Of a DNA stretch of 64,000 nt, positions 52,382 through 61,145 are shown in pieces (the stretch's first letter is position 1; each line of letters opens with the position of its first letter). Source of the stretch: an uncultured Prevotella sp. GTDB taxonomy: Bacteria > Bacteroidota > Bacteroidia > Bacteroidales > Bacteroidaceae. The translations under genes were made by a program, and so were the position numbers. The notes beneath the pieces are model-generated. The model saw only the letters and a program-made list of their open reading frames with translations, ran no database searches and was not told the DNA's origin. The stretch is taken from positions 19,913 to 83,912 of the forward strand of contig URLI01000002.1 in NCBI GenBank assembly GCA_900548585.1, written 5' to 3'.

Positions 52382-53506
52382 ATGAGATTTACCGTACCAA
52401 GCACGGCTCTGAGCAGCCGTCTTAACATCCTTTCGAGGGTGATTAACAGCAAGAACAGTATCGCAATACTCGACTGCTTCCTCTTCGAGGTGGGCAACGG
52501 TCAGTTGGAGATAACCGCGTCCGACAGCGAGAACGTGATGAAGACAGCGCTCGCTCTCGACGAGGCGGACGGCGGAGGCAGGTTCGCCGTAAACAACCGC
52601 ACCATCCTCGATGCAGTGAAGGAACTGCCGGAGCAGCCTCTGACGCTCGACGTTGACACAGAGCAGATGACAGTCAGGGTGATTTACCAGAACGGGCTTT
52701 ACAACTTCACATGCCAGAACGCTGAGGAATACCCGCAGGCACAGCAGCTGGGCGACGAGGCGGCAACGCTGCAGATGCCGGAAAAAGCCCTTCTTGACAA
52801 CATATCCCGGTCGCTGTTCGCCGTTGCCAACGAGCAACTGCGCCTCGTGATGAACGGCATTTACATGGATCTCACGCCGGAGTCGCTCAACATCGTTGCG
52901 ACCGACGGGCGCAAACTGGTGCGCAACAAGTATTTCGCGCTGAAGAGCGAGCAGCCCCGGTCGTTCATATTGCAGAAGAAACCGGCCGCGCTGCTTAAGA
53001 ATGTCCTGACGCGGGACGACAGTGAGGTGATAATACGCTTCGACGACCGCAACGCGGAGATCACGTTCGGCAACACACAACTGTCGTGCCGCCTCATCGA
53101 CGGACGCTACCCTAACTACGCATCGGTGATACCAGAGGACAACCCATACGAGCTGACCATCGACCGCAAGACCCTCATCGGCGCGCTGCGGCGCGTGCTG
53201 CCGTTTGCCAGCGAGAGCAGCCAGCAAGTGCGACTGCGCATCGCCGAAGGCAAGATTGAGGTGTCGTCGGAGGACATCGACTTTGCGACAAGCGCGAAGG
53301 AGGAGGTGACATGCTCCTACGATGGCGCGCCGATGAGCATCGGCTTCATGGGAACGTCGCTCGTGGAAATACTCTCAAACCTGGAAAGCGAGGAGGTGCA
53401 GATGCAGTTTGCCGACCCGAGCCGCCCGTGCATCATCATACCGTCAGAACAGCCGGAAGGCGAGGAAGTGCTAATGCTGCTCATGCCAATGTTGCTGAAC
53501 GACTAA
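52382..53506 (+). CDS. dnaN: DNA polymerase III beta subunit (sliding clamp)
   Basis: 374 residues in three clamp domains. MRFTVPSTALSSRLNILSRVINSKNSIAILDCFLFEV opens domain 1, LLDNISRSLFAVANEQLRLVMNGIYMDLTPESLNIVATDGRKLV is domain 2, and the C-terminal VLMLLMPMLLND carries the hydrophobic end seen in the family. It tethers polymerase to DNA. The gene opens a co-oriented run with the exonuclease (10-nt gap), coaBC, porD, recN and the TPR gene. dnaA and the origin are not next to it in this window. Confidence 0.97.
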   Translation: MRFTVPSTALSSRLNILSRVINSKNSIAILDCFLFEVGNGQLEITASDSENVMKTALALDEADGGGRFAVNNRTILDAVKELPEQPLTLDVDTEQMTVRVIYQNGLYNFTCQNAEEYPQAQQLGDEAATLQMPEKALLDNISRSLFAVANEQLRLVMNGIYMDLTPESLNIVATDGRKLVRNKYFALKSEQPRSFILQKKPAALLKNVLTRDDSEVIIRFDDRNAEITFGNTQLSCRLIDGRYPNYASVIPEDNPYELTIDRKTLIGALRRVLPFASESSQQVRLRIAEGKIEVSSEDIDFATSAKEEVTCSYDGAPMSIGFMGTSLVEILSNLESEEVQMQFADPSRPCIIIPSEQPEGEEVLMLLMPMLLND

Positions 53507-53516
53507 ACGCCTGCCG

Positions 53517-54374
53517 ATGAAACTTAACCTTACGAAACCGCTCGTGGTGTTCGACCTTGAGACCACGGGGCTCGACATAGTACGGGACCGCGTGATACAG
53601 ATCTCGTACATAAAGGTGTTCCCCGACGGAAGGGAGGAGCGCGTCAACAAGTTTGTCAACCCCGGCAAGGAAATTCCACCCGAAGTGGAACAACTGACCG
53701 GCATAACAAACGATGACATAAAGGACGCGCCGGAGTTCAAGCAGATTGCGAAAGAACTGGCCAACGACCTGAAAGGCTGCGACTTCTGCGGCTTCAACTC
53801 GAACCACTTCGACATACCGATGCTCGCCGAGGAGTTCCTGCGCGCCGGCATCGACTTCGACTTCGGCAGCAGCCGCCTGATTGACGCGCAGACGATATTC
53901 CACAAGATGGAACGGCGGAATCTCGCGGCGGCATACAAGTTCTACTGCGGAAGGAAGATGGAGGAGGACTTCGCCGCACACCGGGCCGACCAGGACACCG
54001 AGGCGACATACCGCGTGCTGATGGGCGAGCTCGACATGTATGCACCTGGGCGGCAGGAAGAGCCGGAGAGGCAACTGCCAAACGACATGGACGCACTGGC
54101 AGAGATGTCGAAGAACAACGACAACGTTGACTTTGCAGGGCGGATAATCTGGAAAGAGATGCAGGGGAAGGACGGCGAGACACTGACTGACAAGGACGGC
54201 AAGCCAAGACGGCACGAGGTGTTCAACTTCGGGAAATACAAGGGATGGGACGTGGCAGAGGTGCTGCGCAAAGACCCGGGATATTTCAGCTGGATGCTCG
54301 GCAGCGACTTCACATACAACACCAAGCAGGTGCTGACGAGAATACGCCTGCGCGAAATGAAAAACAACAGATAG
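53517..54374 (+). CDS. DnaQ-like 3'-5' exonuclease (DEDDh)
   Basis: 285 residues. The ExoI motif is VVFDLETTGLD (Asp13, Glu15), ExoII lies in CGFNSNHFDIPMLAEEF, and ExoIII is AAHRADQDTEATY with the catalytic His and Asp, so it belongs to the DEDDh group with polymerase epsilon/proofreading subunits. The C-terminal part (about 195-285) is an extra module containing HEVFNFGKYKGWDVAEVLRKDPGYFSWML. Immediate placement after dnaN supports a proofreading or repair role. The stop is 4 nt before coaBC. Confidence 0.92.
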   Translation: MKLNLTKPLVVFDLETTGLDIVRDRVIQISYIKVFPDGREERVNKFVNPGKEIPPEVEQLTGITNDDIKDAPEFKQIAKELANDLKGCDFCGFNSNHFDIPMLAEEFLRAGIDFDFGSSRLIDAQTIFHKMERRNLAAAYKFYCGRKMEEDFAAHRADQDTEATYRVLMGELDMYAPGRQEEPERQLPNDMDALAEMSKNNDNVDFAGRIIWKEMQGKDGETLTDKDGKPRRHEVFNFGKYKGWDVAEVLRKDPGYFSWMLGSDFTYNTKQVLTRIRLREMKNNR

Positions 54375-54378
54375 GGAC

Positions 54379-55590
54379 ATGTTAAACGGAAAGAAAATCG
54401 TACTCGGCATAACGGGCAGCATCGCAGCATACAAGGCGTGCCTGATAATAAGGCAACTGGTGAAACGCGGCGCGGAGGTGCAGGTGGTTATAACACCTGC
54501 CGGCAAAGAGTTCATAACACCGGTCACACTGGCGGCACTGACACGGAAACCCGTCATCAGCGAGTTCTTCGCATCGCGCGACGGCTCGTGGCACTCGCAT
54601 GTTGAACTCGGCATGTGGGCGGACGCGATGGTCATCGCGCCGGCGACGGCAAGCACGATAGGGAAAATGGCAAACGGCATAGCCGACAACATGCTCGTGA
54701 CGACATACCTGTCCATGAAGGCACCCGTGTTCGTGGCCCCGGCAATGGACCTTGACATGTATGCCCACCCGGCAACGCAGGCCAACATCGAAAGGCTGCG
54801 CGCCGCAGGCAACATCATAATGGAGCCGGCGAGCGGCGCGCTGGCAAGCGGCCTCGAGGGGAAGGGACGCATGGAGGAGCCGGAGGATATCGTGAAGAAA
54901 CTCGACATGTACTTCGATGAGAAATACTACGCCAACTCGCCGCTGTGGGGCAAGACAGTGCTGATAACCGCAGGGCCGACACACGAGAAGATAGACCCGG
55001 TGCGCTTCATAGGCAACTACTCAAGCGGCAAGATGGGCTTCGCCCTCGCCGAGGAGTGCGCGCGCCGTGGGGCAAAGGTGAAACTCGTCGCCGGGCCGGT
55101 GAGCATGAATGCCTCGGAGCGCATCGAGCGCATCGACGTGGAGACCACCGAGGAGATGTTCGATGCCACCGTGAAGGCATTCGACGAGGCTGACGCGGCA
55201 ATACTGTGCGCCGCCGTGGCTGACTTCAAGCCGGCGAAAATGGCTGACAACAAGATAAAGCGCGGGGAAAACGGACTTACGCTGCAACTGCAACCCACAC
55301 ACGACATCGCCGCAGAACTGGGAAGGCGCAAGAAGCGGGACCAGATTCTCGTGGGCTTCGCCCTCGAGACAAACGACGAGGAGCGGAACGCGAAAGACAA
55401 GTTGCAGAGGAAGAAACTCGACTTCATCGTGATGAACAGCACGCGCAACAAGGGCACCACATTCGGCTGCGACGACAACCAGGTGACGATTATCTCTAAC
55501 ACGACGGAGAAGGAGTTCCCGAAAAAGCCCAAGACAGAGGTGGCAAGGGACATCATCGACGAACTCGAGATACCGTTCCGCGAACAATGA
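54379..55590 (+). CDS. coaBC: bifunctional phosphopantothenoylcysteine decarboxylase / phosphopantothenate-cysteine ligase
   Basis: 403 residues. The N-terminal flavoprotein CoaC (about 1-185) has VLGITGSIAAYKACLIIR, HVELGMWADAMVIAPATASTIGKMANGIADN and the PAMDLDMY motif. The C-terminal CoaB (about 190-403) starts LITAGPTHEKIDPVRFIGNYSSGKMG and contains AAVADFKP and KKLDFIVMNS. Together they make 4'-phosphopantetheine from 4'-phosphopantothenate and cysteine in coenzyme A synthesis. In many bacteria coaBC lies near recN and replication or repair genes, as here. Confidence 0.96.
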   Translation: MLNGKKIVLGITGSIAAYKACLIIRQLVKRGAEVQVVITPAGKEFITPVTLAALTRKPVISEFFASRDGSWHSHVELGMWADAMVIAPATASTIGKMANGIADNMLVTTYLSMKAPVFVAPAMDLDMYAHPATQANIERLRAAGNIIMEPASGALASGLEGKGRMEEPEDIVKKLDMYFDEKYYANSPLWGKTVLITAGPTHEKIDPVRFIGNYSSGKMGFALAEECARRGAKVKLVAGPVSMNASERIERIDVETTEEMFDATVKAFDEADAAILCAAVADFKPAKMADNKIKRGENGLTLQLQPTHDIAAELGRRKKRDQILVGFALETNDEERNAKDKLQRKKLDFIVMNSTRNKGTTFGCDDNQVTIISNTTEKEFPKKPKTEVARDIIDELEIPFREQ

Positions 55591-55646
55591 GGCAGTCGCC
55601 TCAGGACACGCCACGCCGCAACGGCATTGCAGGAAACAACTGGAAG

Positions 55647-56549
55647 ATGAAAAGATTACTCGCCATAATACCAATGCTCGCCATTGCCCTTTGCTCGCAT
55701 GCACAGGAATTGATGGCGCGCGTCACCGTGAACCACCAGCAGGTGCAGGGCACCGACGCATCGGTGTTCGAAAACCTGCAGCAGACACTCGAGCAGTTCA
55801 TCAACGAGCAGCAGTGGACATCGCTGCAGTTCCAGAAAAACGAGCGCATACAGTGCAGCATAAACATCACGGTGACAAAGTATGACGCGGCATCAAACCT
55901 TTTCACCTGCAACGCCATGATACAGGCAAACCGCCCGGTGTACAACGCGTCATACACAACAACATTATACAACAACCGCGACAACAATTTCGACTTCGAG
56001 TTCGCGCAGTTCGACCAACTGAACTTCAACGAGGAACAAATCGACAACCAACTCGTCGCACTGACGGCATACTACGCCCTGCTGATCATCGGCATCGACC
56101 TCGACTCGTTCGCGCCGATGGGCGGTGAGGACGTGCTGCAGAGATGCCTCAACCTGACAAACAACGCGCAGAACCTCACCTTCACGGGGTGGAAGGCGTT
56201 CGACAACGACCGCAACCGCTTCGCAATAATAAACGACTACATGGAGGGGGCGATGCGGCCGTTCCGCCAACTGCAATACGACTACTACCGCCTCGGACTG
56301 GACGAGATGGCAAACAACGCCGAGAGAGGCCGCACAAACATAACGGCGGCACTGGAGAAAGGACTGAAAAAGGCACACGAGGACCGACCACTGAGCCGCC
56401 TGCCACAAATCTGGACGGACTACAAGAAGGACGAGCTGGCCAATATATATAAAGGTAAGGGAACGCAGAAGGAAAAGGAGGCAGTGTACGAAATCCTCTT
56501 CTCAATCAACGCCTCGCAGAACAGCTCGTGGGAAAAGATTAAGGAATAG
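55647..56549 (+). CDS. porD: DUF4835 / PorD-like type IX secretion-associated protein
   Basis: 300 residues with a signal peptide (MKRLLAIIPMLAIALCSHAQ). The mature protein begins ELMARVTVNHQQVQGTDASVFENLQQTLEQFINEQQWT and continues with the DUF4835 pattern NERIQCSINITV, RPVYNASYTTTLYNNRDNNFDFEF, NQLVALTAYYALLIIGIDLDSF and FTGWKAFDNDRNRFAIINDYMEGAMRPFRQLQYDYYRLGLD. DUF4835 is the PorD family, found beside coaBC and recN in Bacteroidota, and is linked to the type IX secretion system. ATG 55647 gives the signal peptide; the frame from 55587 overlaps the end of coaBC. Confidence 0.9.
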   Translation: MKRLLAIIPMLAIALCSHAQELMARVTVNHQQVQGTDASVFENLQQTLEQFINEQQWTSLQFQKNERIQCSINITVTKYDAASNLFTCNAMIQANRPVYNASYTTTLYNNRDNNFDFEFAQFDQLNFNEEQIDNQLVALTAYYALLIIGIDLDSFAPMGGEDVLQRCLNLTNNAQNLTFTGWKAFDNDRNRFAIINDYMEGAMRPFRQLQYDYYRLGLDEMANNAERGRTNITAALEKGLKKAHEDRPLSRLPQIWTDYKKDELANIYKGKGTQKEKEAVYEILFSINASQNSSWEKIKE

Positions 56550-56552
56550 GGA

Positions 56553-58253
56553 ATGCTCAAACGACTGTACATAAGGAATTTCACACTGATTGACACCCTC
56601 GACATGGAGTTCGCCAACGGCTTTTCTGTCGTCACGGGAGAGACGGGCGCCGGAAAGAGCATCATACTCGGGGCTATCGCACTGCTGCTGGGCCAGCGCG
56701 CAGACTCAAAACAGATAAAGGCCGGAGCGGAGAGGTGCGTGATAGAGGCACACTTCGACATTGACGGCTACCGCATGCAGGACTTCTTCACGGAGAATGA
56801 CATAGACTATGACGCAACGGACTGCATACTGAGGCGCGAACTAACCGCCGCAGGAAAGAGCCGCGCGTTCATCAACGACACCCCGGTGCCGCTCGCAACG
56901 ATAAGACAACTCGGGCAGGCTCTGACAGACATACACAGCCAGCACCGCAACCTCATGCTGCGGGAAGAGGACTTCCAGCTCGGCGTGGTTGACACTATGG
57001 CGAAAGACGACCGCCTCGTCTCGGAATACAGGGAGACCTACAACGCCATGGAAGCGGCAAGGAAGGAGTTGGAAAAAATGAAGGAGGACATCCGGCGCAA
57101 CGCTGAGGACGAGGACTACATGCGCTTCCAACTCGGGGAACTGCAGGATGCCGCGCTGCGCGACGGGATGCAGGAGGAACTGGAGGAGGAAAGCGAGACG
57201 ATGAGCCACTCCGAAGACATCAAGGGTGCGCTGTTCACGGCAGACTCAATGCTGTCGGGGGATGGCGGACAGGGCATCATAGACCGCCTGAACGAGGCGG
57301 TGCGCACACTGAACGGCATCGCCGGGGTGTATGGAAAGGCGGAGGGGATGGCAGAACGGATGGACAGTTGCGCAATAGAACTGAAGGACATCGCGCAGGA
57401 CATCGCGAAATGGGCGGACGACGTGGAGTCCGACCCACAGCGTCTTGAGGAAATAAACGGCAAGCTCGACACCATCTACTCGCTGCAGAGGAAACACCGG
57501 GTGAGCACGGTCGGCGAACTGATTTCGATAGAGAAGGACATCGCAGAACGCATCGGCCATATCGAGAACAGCGACGAGGAACTGAAGGCATTGTCGGAAA
57601 AAGTGGAGAAACTTCACGCAAGATGCACGGAGGCGGCGGCGGCACTGACAAAGCAACGGCGAAAGGCTGCAACGGAGATAGAGAGGGAAATGAAGAAACG
57701 CCTCGTGCCGCTCGGCATACCCAAGGTGCGCTTCGCCGTGGCGATAGACGGCAAGCCGCTGTCACCAGACGGGGCAGACCGAGTGTCGTTCATGTTCAGC
57801 GCGAACACCAGCACCGACATGCGCCCGGTGAGCGAGGTGGCATCGGGGGGAGAGATAGCCCGCGTCATGCTGTCGGTAAAGGCAATGATAAGCGGGGCGG
57901 TGGCACTGCCCACAATCATATTCGACGAGATAGACACCGGGGTGAGCGGCAAGATAGCGGAACAGATGGCAATGACGATGCAGGAAATGGCGGGCAACGA
58001 CCGTCAGGTAATCAGCATAACGCACCTACCGCAGATTGCCGCGCGTGGCACCACGCACTACAAGGTATATAAGGAAGAGACTCCCAACGGCACGGTATCG
58101 GCAATGACCATACTGAACGATGAGCAGCGCGTGCGGGAAATAGCACAGATGCTGAGCGGGGCAGACATAACCGAGGCGGCGGTGAGCAACGCGAGGGAAC
58201 TGATCTGGCCAGGGGATTCTCCCAGAAGCCAAGAAGACAGGAGTTGCTCCTGA
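56553..58253 (+). CDS. recN: DNA repair protein RecN
   Basis: 566 residues, an SMC-like ATPase for double-strand-break repair. Walker A is GETGAGKS (29-36) in the N-terminus following MLKRLYIRNFTLIDTLDMEF. A central coiled-coil region (about 160-385) contains long charged helices. The signature VASGGEIARVMLSVKAM and Walker B IIFDEIDTGVSG are in the C-terminal half, followed by QVISITHLPQIAA. It starts 3 nt after porD and belongs to the run that begins at dnaN. Confidence 0.97.
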   Translation: MLKRLYIRNFTLIDTLDMEFANGFSVVTGETGAGKSIILGAIALLLGQRADSKQIKAGAERCVIEAHFDIDGYRMQDFFTENDIDYDATDCILRRELTAAGKSRAFINDTPVPLATIRQLGQALTDIHSQHRNLMLREEDFQLGVVDTMAKDDRLVSEYRETYNAMEAARKELEKMKEDIRRNAEDEDYMRFQLGELQDAALRDGMQEELEEESETMSHSEDIKGALFTADSMLSGDGGQGIIDRLNEAVRTLNGIAGVYGKAEGMAERMDSCAIELKDIAQDIAKWADDVESDPQRLEEINGKLDTIYSLQRKHRVSTVGELISIEKDIAERIGHIENSDEELKALSEKVEKLHARCTEAAAALTKQRRKAATEIEREMKKRLVPLGIPKVRFAVAIDGKPLSPDGADRVSFMFSANTSTDMRPVSEVASGGEIARVMLSVKAMISGAVALPTIIFDEIDTGVSGKIAEQMAMTMQEMAGNDRQVISITHLPQIAARGTTHYKVYKEETPNGTVSAMTILNDEQRVREIAQMLSGADITEAAVSNARELIWPGDSPRSQEDRSCS

Positions 58254-58271
58254 AAAACAAACACAACCTTT

Positions 58272-59939
58272 ATGGAAATGAGAAAATTATTATCTTTGAT
58301 TGCAATCTCGTTCGCGTCCTTGCTTGCCTGCGCCCAGCCGGCAGCGGTTAAGAACGTGGGCAAGTCGGTGTTCACACTGACGACATACAAGGCCGACGGC
58401 TCATTGCTCGCAACGTCGCACGGCGTTTTCGTCGGAAAGGATGGCGAGGCAATCAGCAGCATGAAACCGTTTGATGGCGCGGCAAAAGCCGTCGCAACAG
58501 ACAGCAAAGGCAACAAACTGAACGTCGTCAGGATATTGGGGGCAAACGAAATATACGATGTCATAAAGTTCCGCGTTGACAGCAAGACCATACCTGCCAC
58601 ATTAGCTACGCAAAAGGAAGAGGCCGGGGCAGACGTGTGGGTGGCTGGCAATGCCGGAAACGCGGCGGCACCGGCAAAAAACAAGATAAGAAGCGTTGAG
58701 ACATTCAACGGCACATACCCGTATTACATACTCGCACAGGCGGTTCAGGAAACGGCAGCGTCATGCCCCGTCGTAAACGGCCGGGGAGAGGTCATGGCAC
58801 TGGCGCAGACATCGCAGGCGTCGGGCGACACGCACGCCACGAGCGCCATGTTCGCAAACAGCCTCACCGTGACGGGACTGTCGCAGACCGACCCCGTGCT
58901 GCGGCGCATAGGCATTGCCGCCGCACTGCCCTCAGACTATGGTCAGGCACAGGTGGCGCTCGCACTGGCGCCGCAGATACTCGGTGAAAGTAAATACGAA
59001 GGCATAGTGAGCGATTTCATAGAGCAGTTCCCGGATGCCCCCGACGGATACACGGCACGCGCACAACTGAGGGCGGCACAAGGAAATTATGAAGATGCCG
59101 ACCGCGACATGCAGACAGCCATCATCAAGGCCGGCAACAAGGCTGACGCTCATTTCGCATACGCGCGGCTGATGTACGACAACGTGACCGCCAACACAGG
59201 CAGGAAATATGGCAAATGGAACTATGACAAGGTGATTGAGGAAGCGCAGAGGGCATACGGGATTGACAAGCAGCCCCTCTACCAGCACCTGCAATACGAG
59301 GCAATGTTCATGCAGAAAAAGTACCAGGAGGCATACGACGGGTTCATGTCGCTCACCACGACGACGTTCCGCAGCCCGGCACTCTTCCACGAGGCGGCTC
59401 TGTGCAAGAAGGAGATGGGCGCGCCGGCAGACGAGGTCATGGCTCTCATCGACAGCGCGATAATGACCACCGACACGCTGCGGCTGCCCGAGGCGGCACC
59501 CTACCTGATGACACGCGCCTCGCTCCTCGAGGAGGCCGGACGCTACCGCGACGCCGTGCTGGACTATGCCCGAGTGCAGATATTGCTGAATGACAGGCTC
59601 GGCGCGGACTTCTTCTACAAGCGCGAGCAGGCGGAGATAAAGGCGAAGATGTACAGCCAGGCAATATCGGACATCAACCAGGCCATAAAGAAAGACCCGC
59701 AGGAGCCGATGTACTACGCTGAGAAAGCGTCGCTGCTGCTGCGCATAAACATGAAGGAAGAGGCCGCCGACGCAGCACGCCAGTGCATCGGCATAGCACC
59801 GGAATACGGCGAGGGCTACCTGCTACTCGGCCTTGCGCAGGTTCATGCCGGGAAGAAGGAGGAAGGGCTCGCCAACCTGCGGCGGGCAAAGGAATTAGGT
59901 GAGGAGCAGGCTGACGCGCTGATAGATAAGTACCAGTAG
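58272..59939 (+). CDS. TPR protein with a degenerate trypsin-like domain
   Basis: 555 residues with a signal peptide (RKLLSLIAISFASLLACAQ). Residues about 25-200 have the layout of a trypsin-like fold (NVGKSVFTLTTYKADGSLLATSHGVFVGKDGEAISS; AGADVWVAGN; SCPVVNGRGEVMALAQ). The catalytic positions are lost, however: where the usual Tyr/Asn-His-Val and Gly-x-Ser-Gly motifs belong, the sequence has SSMKPF and AASCPVV. From about 220 to the end are TPR-like helices (NYEDADRDMQTAIIKAG; AYLLL repeats; EEAADAARQCIGIAPEYGEGYLLLGLAQVHAGKKEEGLANLRRAKELG). It is probably a periplasmic scaffold. It follows recN by 18 nt. Confidence 0.82.
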   Translation: MEMRKLLSLIAISFASLLACAQPAAVKNVGKSVFTLTTYKADGSLLATSHGVFVGKDGEAISSMKPFDGAAKAVATDSKGNKLNVVRILGANEIYDVIKFRVDSKTIPATLATQKEEAGADVWVAGNAGNAAAPAKNKIRSVETFNGTYPYYILAQAVQETAASCPVVNGRGEVMALAQTSQASGDTHATSAMFANSLTVTGLSQTDPVLRRIGIAAALPSDYGQAQVALALAPQILGESKYEGIVSDFIEQFPDAPDGYTARAQLRAAQGNYEDADRDMQTAIIKAGNKADAHFAYARLMYDNVTANTGRKYGKWNYDKVIEEAQRAYGIDKQPLYQHLQYEAMFMQKKYQEAYDGFMSLTTTTFRSPALFHEAALCKKEMGAPADEVMALIDSAIMTTDTLRLPEAAPYLMTRASLLEEAGRYRDAVLDYARVQILLNDRLGADFFYKREQAEIKAKMYSQAISDINQAIKKDPQEPMYYAEKASLLLRINMKEEAADAARQCIGIAPEYGEGYLLLGLAQVHAGKKEEGLANLRRAKELGEEQADALIDKYQ

Positions 59940-60094
59940 AACCGTTTGCGACGATAAGTCCCTACAAAATTACAACCCAAACATCGCCTGTAATGACAAT
60001 TCCCTTTTTGTTTATGGGTAAGGACTGCACTTAATTCATGCATGAACATTTGTGCATGTAAACTTGGTTGCATCCGAAATATAGAAAGATTCGC
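59940..60094. other. 155-nt convergent spacer
   Basis: Contains taagtccctacaaa, a partial match to the reverse complement of the sequence at 45902-45916, and the palindrome ttcatgcatgaa. No terminator with a clear T-run was identified. Confidence 0.55.
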
Positions 60095-61096
60095 TTACTT
60101 TATTTCATCGATTCTCTTTAAAAGTTCCTGTGTCTCGAGGTTTCGCTCCACCACGCGGCCTTGCCTGTTGAATATTATGTTGCCTGGGACGGTGTAAAGC
60201 CCGAGCTGCGCCACCAGCCGTCCCTCGAACATCTTTCCGTCACACACAACGGGCCACGGCATAGTGCTATCTCCCATTTCACGCTCAAGCTGCTTGCTGT
60301 CGGCATCAAGGCAAACGGCAACGACCTTGAAGTCACTCCCCTGCTCTTTCATCTTCCGTTCCAACTGCCGCAGCTGGTCAACGCTGTCATACTGCCACGC
60401 GGCACACGCCACAATCACCGTGACATGCCCCCGCAGCTCGCTGCCGCCAACTCTCCGCCCATCCGTAGCCTGCGCCGAGAAAGACGGCATCGCCATGCCC
60501 GTCATGGTGTTCCTCATCAGACGTATGTCGTTCTTCAGACGCACGAGCCGCCCGTTGTCTGGCTGTTTCGCCATCATTTTGCCGAGCAGTTGCAACGCCT
60601 TGTCATATTCCGGCTTGTCAGTGACGACGAGATACCTGCGCAACAGATATTCGGCAACCAGCGACTCCGGATGGTCGCCGACGAACAGTTCCGCCTGGCG
60701 CACAATCTCCGGCGGCGACATCTGCGCCGTCTGCATGCGGAAGTCTGTCATCAGTTCGTTCTGTTTCGTGCCAGTCACCTCCATCTCCTTCAGGTGCGAC
60801 GCGTCAGCGTTAATGTCAACGCTGCCCCCGGGCTCGGCAAACACGGGATGCACCGAGTAGTTGGGGAACACGAACATCAGCGTTCCCGGCTTTCCGCATG
60901 GTATCTCGTATGCGAACCGTCCGCCGGACACCTTTATCGTGTCAACGCCTCCGAGTGCGCCATCGGTGCTGTACACCAGCAACTGTCCCTGGTTGATGTG
61001 CAGGAAATGCCCCTCGACGCGGAACCGTCCGCGCCGCGACGAACACGCCGCTGCCAGCAGCGCGCACAATATAATAATGTATTTTCTACAACTCAT
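60095..61096 (-). CDS. thioredoxin-fold lipoprotein without active-site cysteines
   Basis: 333 residues. A lipobox leader (MSCRKYIIILCALLAAACSS) gives a membrane-anchored protein. An N-terminal DUF4369-like domain (about 25-150) is followed by a helical linker and a C-terminal AhpC/TSA/thioredoxin-like domain (about 205-333; MAMPSFSAQATDGRRVGGSELRGHVTVIV, VPGNIIFNRQGRVVER). Where the WCxxC motif should be (after VIV) the sequence is ACAAWQYDS, so there is no redox pair. Such proteins are common among Bacteroidota envelope thioredoxins, but most keep both Cys. It may bind a ligand or partner instead of doing disulfide chemistry. Confidence 0.82.
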   Translation of the reverse strand: MSCRKYIIILCALLAAACSSRRGRFRVEGHFLHINQGQLLVYSTDGALGGVDTIKVSGGRFAYEIPCGKPGTLMFVFPNYSVHPVFAEPGGSVDINADASHLKEMEVTGTKQNELMTDFRMQTAQMSPPEIVRQAELFVGDHPESLVAEYLLRRYLVVTDKPEYDKALQLLGKMMAKQPDNGRLVRLKNDIRLMRNTMTGMAMPSFSAQATDGRRVGGSELRGHVTVIVACAAWQYDSVDQLRQLERKMKEQGSDFKVVAVCLDADSKQLEREMGDSTMPWPVVCDGKMFEGRLVAQLGLYTVPGNIIFNRQGRVVERNLETQELLKRIDEIK

Positions 61097-61145
61097 CACA
61101 CAGGAAAATATGCCGTCAGGCAATGCCCCGGGCAGTCACCGCGTC

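Noticed and set aside
58296..58303. TAtcTTTG as a promoter element
   Set aside because: It lies inside the start of the TPR gene's coding sequence, in the signal-peptide codons, and there is no gene start after it.
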